Of a DNA stretch of 64,000 bases, positions 59,578 through 64,000 are shown one piece after another; the stretch's first letter is position 1, and each line of letters starts with the position of its first letter. The notes under the pieces are model-generated. The model had not been told where the DNA came from. It saw only the letters and a program-made list of their open reading frames with translations, and searched no databases. The stretch comes from Panaeolus papilionaceus (taxonomy: Eukaryota > Basidiomycota > Agaricomycetes > Agaricales): the NCBI GenBank assembly GCA_015501605.1, contig JADNRZ010000001.1, forward strand, positions 2,542,001 through 2,606,000, given 5' to 3'. The translations under genes were made by a program, and so were the position numbers.

Positions 59578-60130
59578 TCTTAATGGTTGAGCGCGTCCCA
59601 GACAACGCAGGCAAGGATCAATTATATGTGAGGTGAAACGAGTGATGAGAGCCAGATATGCAGAAGATTAAGATGAAGGACAAGAAGCAATTCTGATGAT
59701 AAGTGGCACAGTGACAAGGGATGTCCTCAATATCCCACAACGCGAGGCTATTTTCTAATCGGCACTTTTATTATTTGCAACACAAAATCAAATCCCTTTT
59801 CCCACAATCACAATCGCTTTCCTAAAAAAATGGGACCAGCCCCGTTATTGTTGTCTCTATTTTCTTATATTAACTAAATTATATACATATTATAATGATA
59901 TAGGGTATCCTATGAACTATTGCTACAGAAAGAACGAAGGTCGTACCAAATGAGTGATGTAAAACTTTGCTACAACGAATGGGTGATGTCAATGAACGAC
60001 TTGGAGGATGGTAAGACTAGAAAATACAGTGGTCACGAACAAATTGGATAAATACAAAAAAAAAAAAAAAATTGGAGAAGGACGAAGGTCAAAGCGAAGT
60101 TGGAAAAGAAAAGAAAACCAGTGCCGATTT
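59578..60130. other. Tandem intergenic with A16 tract
   Basis: A 553-nt spacer between the USP start and the stop of the upstream C2H2 gene. The plus strand has a 16-nt A run (60056-60071), a T run in the C2H2 transcript about 60 nt after its stop, plus AT-rich 59860-59920. No gene seen. Confidence 0.55.
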
Positions 60131-61514
60131 TCAACCAGAGTGCACCCAGCCTGATGAAGGCGCCACAGATGACCAATGTGCGTCCTGAGGGTAGCATGAG
60201 CGCTGTTGGGTCTTGGAATCTGAGACCTGACTCGATAGTTGTCCGTCGGCGTAATGAGAAAAATAGAGGGTTTGATTGAGCTCTTTCGAGTAGTGGTACT
60301 GGTCTTTAGAGTGCGCACTAGGCTCGTAGTACTCATGCTGCTTCGAACTTGGTGGACCCAGTGAGTAATGGCTCGGGGGAGGTATCTGTCCGTCGTAAAC
60401 CTCGAGCGGGTGAATCATGGCGGAGTCAGAGTGCATGACATCGGTGAAGAATAATGGCAATGACGAATATTGTGAGGTGTTGAAAGATAACGAAGGCGAA
60501 CAAGAGTGAGACTCGTTCGGATCCCGCATATCGAGGAACTCGAACCCCTGCTTCATATCATAAATGTCTTGGTACGAATGAAGAGGACTGTGGTCGAGAG
60601 CCTGATTATAGATGGTTTGCGTGTCGACCTCCCAGTCGACGTCGGAAGCGGATGTTGGGGGCGTGTTGGCAGAGGCTGGAGGCGCAGGCAATTTGATGAA
60701 GGGATCTGACGGATATGTTTCAGTAATGCCCGAGATAAAGTGACCGTAAAGAACTCACTGTTTTGAGGAAGATAATGATGTTGGGGTTTGATAAGACTGC
60801 GGCGACGACGAGTCTTCTGGGTCGGATTGGCGCCAGGCACGAAGATAACCTTTCCACCGTCCCTGCTGGGCATGGGGATAACAGGGAGTAATGGAGGCGC
60901 CAAAGAGTCGATGTCGTAGTCGTCCGGATCAATCGCATGCTTACGGAGGTGATGGGCAAAGGCAGAACGGCGCTTGATGCTATTAATTGCGTTAACGCCA
61001 AGATGAAGGGCCCTGAGTGTGTGTATCTTACCTCGATCCACAGCCAGGTATGGGGCATCGGTAAGCACCCAGGCGTCGGTGGGTCTCTTTTCGATGACGT
61101 GCAGCAGAAGAAGGGTCACCGAAGACTGCTGGGCAATCGTCAAAATTGCAGGCGTAAGGCTTTTCTCCAGAGCTAAATGGACAGTAAGATTTTATGTTGA
61201 CTGAATATCCAGGACTTGACTTACTGTACGTTCAAGTGAGTTTTAAGACCGGACTGCTGCGAAAACGGCTTTGTACAGATTTGGCATACATAACTACTGA
61301 TGAAGGCGATTCGTCGGTGAGCGGCTAATGGTGAAGTTGAGTTGATAGGCATACCGAATTCCCTTATGAAGTTTAACGTGTCTGGTTAGGTCTCCTTTTC
61401 GCTTGAAGTAGGAATTGCATGTGTCGCATCGGTACTAATAAGAGGTAAGTGGAGGGGAAAAGGTACGTGTTCGAAGTCACATACCGGAGTCAAACAAACT
61501 TGCTTAGGCATCAT
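60131..61514 (-). CDS. C2H2 zinc-finger transcription factor (four fingers)
   Basis: Predicted DNA-binding regulator. The best start is 61514 (MMPKQVCLTP). A splice (gtatgtg ... ttattag) gives YRCDTCNSYFKRKGDLTRHV KLHKGI, finger 1. The next exons give SYVCQICTKPFSQQSGLKTH LNVHSGEKP (finger 2 with TGEKP-type linker), YACNFDDCPAVFGDPSSAAR HRKETH (finger 3), and YRCPIPGCGSRIKRRSAFAH HLRKH (finger 4). After the fingers come SLAPPLLPVIPMPSRDGGKV and a basic run TQKTRRRRSLIKPQHHYLPQ. A Tyr/Ser/His-rich C-terminal exon, a possible activation region, ends at TGA 60131. All eight Cys and eight His ligands are present. Four introns fall inside or between fingers. The target genes are unknown. Confidence 0.85.
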
Positions 61515-62908
61515 GAAGGGTCGGTGAGGGGCAAGTTAAATATAAATGACGCTGTCCGGCAACGCAGGGCAATTAAAAAAAGAGCAAAAACCAGGACGAA
61601 GGAACCTAAGAGGCATGTGCGGATCCATGGCGCCTATTTAACGACTTTCGATACTTTTCGTCCTCCGGTTCCGAGACAAAGATCTAGCACTCGCAGGACT
61701 AGCTTTCATCGATCGCACTATTGTCCCGCACCTCGGATATAGCATCCAAAGTTTTTCGATGAACATTCTCTCCCCGAAATGCAAATCTTTGAGTAGACAG
61801 AAAGGTTAATTTGCCGACAAAGCTTCGTTTATTTGCATCTGAACGGAGAACCTGGCTGGGCACAGTGAACTCCGATTATTTACACGACGAACAAAAAAAG
61901 AAACGATCTGTCTCACTTGAAATGTAGCTCCTGTAACAAAGGCCAATGAGCAGAGAAAGAGGTGCTATTCGATCTTGTTACATCACGTGCGGAAATGTGC
62001 CTCGAGAGTCGTAAGGCAAATATGTATCAATAATAGGAAGGGCCACGCAGTGCATGGCTAAGCCCGCAACTTTGATTTCCGAGTCAGATAATTACGACAT
62101 CTATCCATATATACCTGCAAATAAGGTCTATAATTTAAGATTGCATCTGACAAATGTGAAGGGATGGGGTCCGGGGCATTTTGCGAAACAGCCACTAACT
62201 TAATTTTTTTCGCCATAAATGAGAATATCTGTGTAAACATTAATGGTGTTGCGCTAAGCACTGATCTCGCGAACAATGAATAAACGAGACTCAGAAAACA
62301 AGGTACCTCTGCAAGCAATTTCTAAGTTTAAGACCAAACTCCAACTTTCTTGTACAGCAGGCGAGAAGCGTCTCGCAGGACAACGACAAAAACGACAGAC
62401 TCTGATCAGTAACGAATGTAGAACGGCAGGGAACTCCGGACACGAAAACCTCAATGTTGGACATAGCGACAGGAGCAAGATATAGGCTTAGATATTGAGA
62501 GATTGATACGGTGAACTTGTTGGTCAAGATTCAAGAGATCTGAAATTGTGAGCGCAAGACATTCCACGTGAAGAGAACGTATTAGTAAGCCGTGTGTGCC
62601 CCAAGGATCACATGATTTTTCGAGATGCCGTTCACGCCGAAATTTGAGAAAATAAGGGCGCTTCTGTCACAAACCCTCCACTTAAAAGTTGCGGGAATCG
62701 AGCCAATTCGAGCACCTCGACTGTACAATGAGTGAAGAACCGCAAAGGAAAGTAACATCAATGCCCAAAGGGAGTCTTTTATGATGAAGGCAACTTTCCA
62801 GCTCGAATTTCTACCTTCATAAATGATGTAACACCACCGAAATGAAAAACTCGTGCATAGCGTGTGTAGAGAACTACCTAGAACTACTCATAGTAGCTAG
62901 TCAAACAA
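61515..62908. other. Intergenic between unknown right-edge gene and C2H2 gene
   Basis: A 1.4-kb spacer; the C2H2 promoter lies within it. CACGTG occurs at 61984-61989 and 62565-62570. Short open frames at 61449-61742 and 62276-62485 (plus) and 62058-62527 (minus) have no recognisable content. Confidence 0.5.
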
Positions 62909-64000
62909 TTAATGTCCTAAACTTGCCCCGTTGATCTTTTTAGTTATCACATCGTCCAACCAAGGGGATATTGCTTGTAAATCCTCCCATGTGAAAGAGA
63001 CATAATGAGGACGTGATTCCTGGGAATTGTCCGAATGTGAAGAACCTTTGAGTTGGGCTACGATCCTAAATATTGGGTGAGACAACACCCTGCAACACCG
63101 AAAACCATACCATACATCAAGCTACCCAACCAATGAAGACCGTGTTCTTCCATTTCTTCTAGATCTCTCCAGCGCAGATCTCCCCCGCCTGGAGTGAAAA
63201 ATGGGTACTCTTGATTTGAAGCGGAAGGCTGGGGTTGCTGCAAGCGGGAGTACGTCGTTGAAGGGCTATTATACTCTGTGAATACTGCATATTTTTTAGG
63301 GTAAGAAATTTTCAAAAGCGAACGCTGAAGATGGGACACACAGTATGTCGGAGTTATAAATTTAGATCGTGGATAAACGCCATGGTCATTGACCCATGTT
63401 GCTGAAGACGGGTCTTTAAAAGGGGCACCGTGACTGCTATCGATATACACGCCGGGTGGGTTTATAAACAAATGTGCGTTGGAGTTAACAGCAAAGTGGT
63501 TTCTAGGTTTCCCCAATGTGCCAAAAGCGAGAACGCGAACATCGGCGAGATCAACCACGGCCTGGAATAAAGAACATTGTTATAGTTTTATCACAAAAGA
63601 TGACATATACAAACTCTTATTCTGGTGTCAAGGTGGGTTAGGTTGCTTTGAGTTCTGAAAAATTGGCATTAAGGTGTCACAGCAACACTGGAGATAGGGA
63701 ACGGACTTCAACTGGTTAAAGATCGTAAAGGGATTGTAGCTTCGAGACGACCCCTCGAGTTGATTGGCAGAGCCGTTGCGGTTCAATACGATGTACCTGC
63801 AGACGTGGTTAACAGAACTGGCGATACACTAAAAGAAAGCTAACTTGGTCCACGCTTCGTCAGCAGAGCAAGATGTGGTACTTCGGTGCCACACTCTATG
63901 GATCGATCTAAAGCGCGTGTAATTAGCCCCACATCCATCTTTGCCATGAGTGGTAACTCACTTCATAAATACCTCTTTCCATGAAGTATCCTTGCGAAAT
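62909..64000 (-). CDS. Unrecognised protein (3' part; continues past right edge)
   Basis: Minus-strand gene whose 5' end is outside the window. Splice-compatible exons can be chained: DTSWKEVFMK (about 63990-63960), SIHRVWHRSTTSCSADEAWT, KYIVLNRNGSANQLEGSSRS, YNPFTIFNQLK, TQSNLTHLDTRIR, then AVVDLADVRVLAFGTLGKPR, NHFAVNSNAHLFINPPGVYI, DSSHGAPFKDPSSATWVNDH, YAVFTEYNSPSTTYSRLQQP, FFTPGGGDLRWRDLEEMEEH and GLHWLGSLM. A last intron leads to IVAQLKGSSHSDNSQESRPH, YVSFTWEDLQAISPWLDDVI, TKKINGASLGH, stop at 62909. Regular short introns with good GT/AG ends support a real gene. I do not recognise the family and see no catalytic motif. Confidence 0.65.

Noticed and set aside
60056..60071. A16 tract as a possible retroelement poly(A) tail
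   Set aside because: No retroelement coding sequence or target-site duplication nearby; simple homopolymer in the 3' flank of the C2H2 gene.
6644..62570. Recurrent CACGTG E-boxes near several promoters (6644, 22455, 34223, 55305, 61984, 62565)
   Set aside because: I noticed roughly a dozen across the window, including inside genes; about 15 are expected by chance in 64 kb, so no enrichment can be claimed.
1..64000. Secondary-metabolite, mating-type or defence cluster
   Set aside because: No PKS, NRPS, terpene synthase, homeodomain pair, pheromone receptor or NLR/HET gene is present; the HMG protein has two boxes and no mating-type context.

Overview
The window is nuclear DNA of a filamentous basidiomycete, most likely a mushroom-forming agaricomycete. 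The genes are packed on both strands and broken by many short GT-AG introns, mostly about 50-60 nt. They encode eukaryotic proteins typical of such fungi: VelB velvet regulator, fungal PPR protein, complex I subunits, a two-HMG-box regulator and a fungal PR-1/CAP secreted protein. I saw no rRNA, tRNA, CRISPR array, complete transposon or bacterial-type operon. Taxonomy is inferred from gene content and intron style only.

Layout. 1-6.6 kb, minus strand: the 5' half of a MutL/MLH3 mismatch-repair gene (runs off the left edge), the beta subunit of methylcrotonyl-CoA carboxylase, and a Gcs1-type ArfGAP. 7.6-9.5 kb, plus: VelB with an unusually long insert splitting its velvet domain. 9.7-13.2 kb, minus: a PPR protein of about 1,140 residues, divergent from a GNAT acetyltransferase (13.4-14.8 kb, plus) that carries a 19-nt microexon. 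14.8-18.5 kb is gene-poor. 18.5-22.2 kb, minus: a two-HMG-box protein (Exp1-like) and complex I subunit GRIM-19/NDUFA13. The latter is divergent from an INO80F-type protein (22.6-25.0 kb, plus). 25-31.6 kb is gene-poor and holds decayed coding remnants. 31.7-33.4 kb: divergent NDUFS8 and prefoldin subunit 2. 34.7-35.4 kb: a secreted CAP/PR-1 protein. 35.9-39.0 kb: a large disordered unknown. 39.6-41.3 kb: a membrane-anchored short-chain dehydrogenase. 42.0-44.3 kb: an unknown acidic-tailed protein. 44.3-48.3 kb is gene-poor. 48.3-50.1 kb, minus: a tandem-ACT protein resembling CASTOR arginine sensors. 50.1-54.0 kb is gene-poor. 54.0-61.5 kb: an unknown basic protein (minus), a mitochondrial PP2C phosphatase (plus), a USP36/UBP10-type deubiquitinase (minus) and a four-finger C2H2 protein (minus). 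At the right edge is the 3' part of an unrecognised minus-strand gene.

The genes do not form an evident biosynthetic cluster. Two loose themes stand out. One is mitochondrial metabolism: MCC beta, two complex I subunits, a PP2C of the PDH-phosphatase/Ptc type, and the PPR protein. The other is developmental and nutrient regulation: VelB, the HMG protein, the C2H2 protein, INO80F and the CASTOR-like sensor. Five gene pairs are head to head across roughly 190-640 bp and probably share promoter regions. Exon boundaries below were deduced by eye from splice consensus and reading-frame continuity. Outer coordinates therefore include introns, and UTR ends are unknown.
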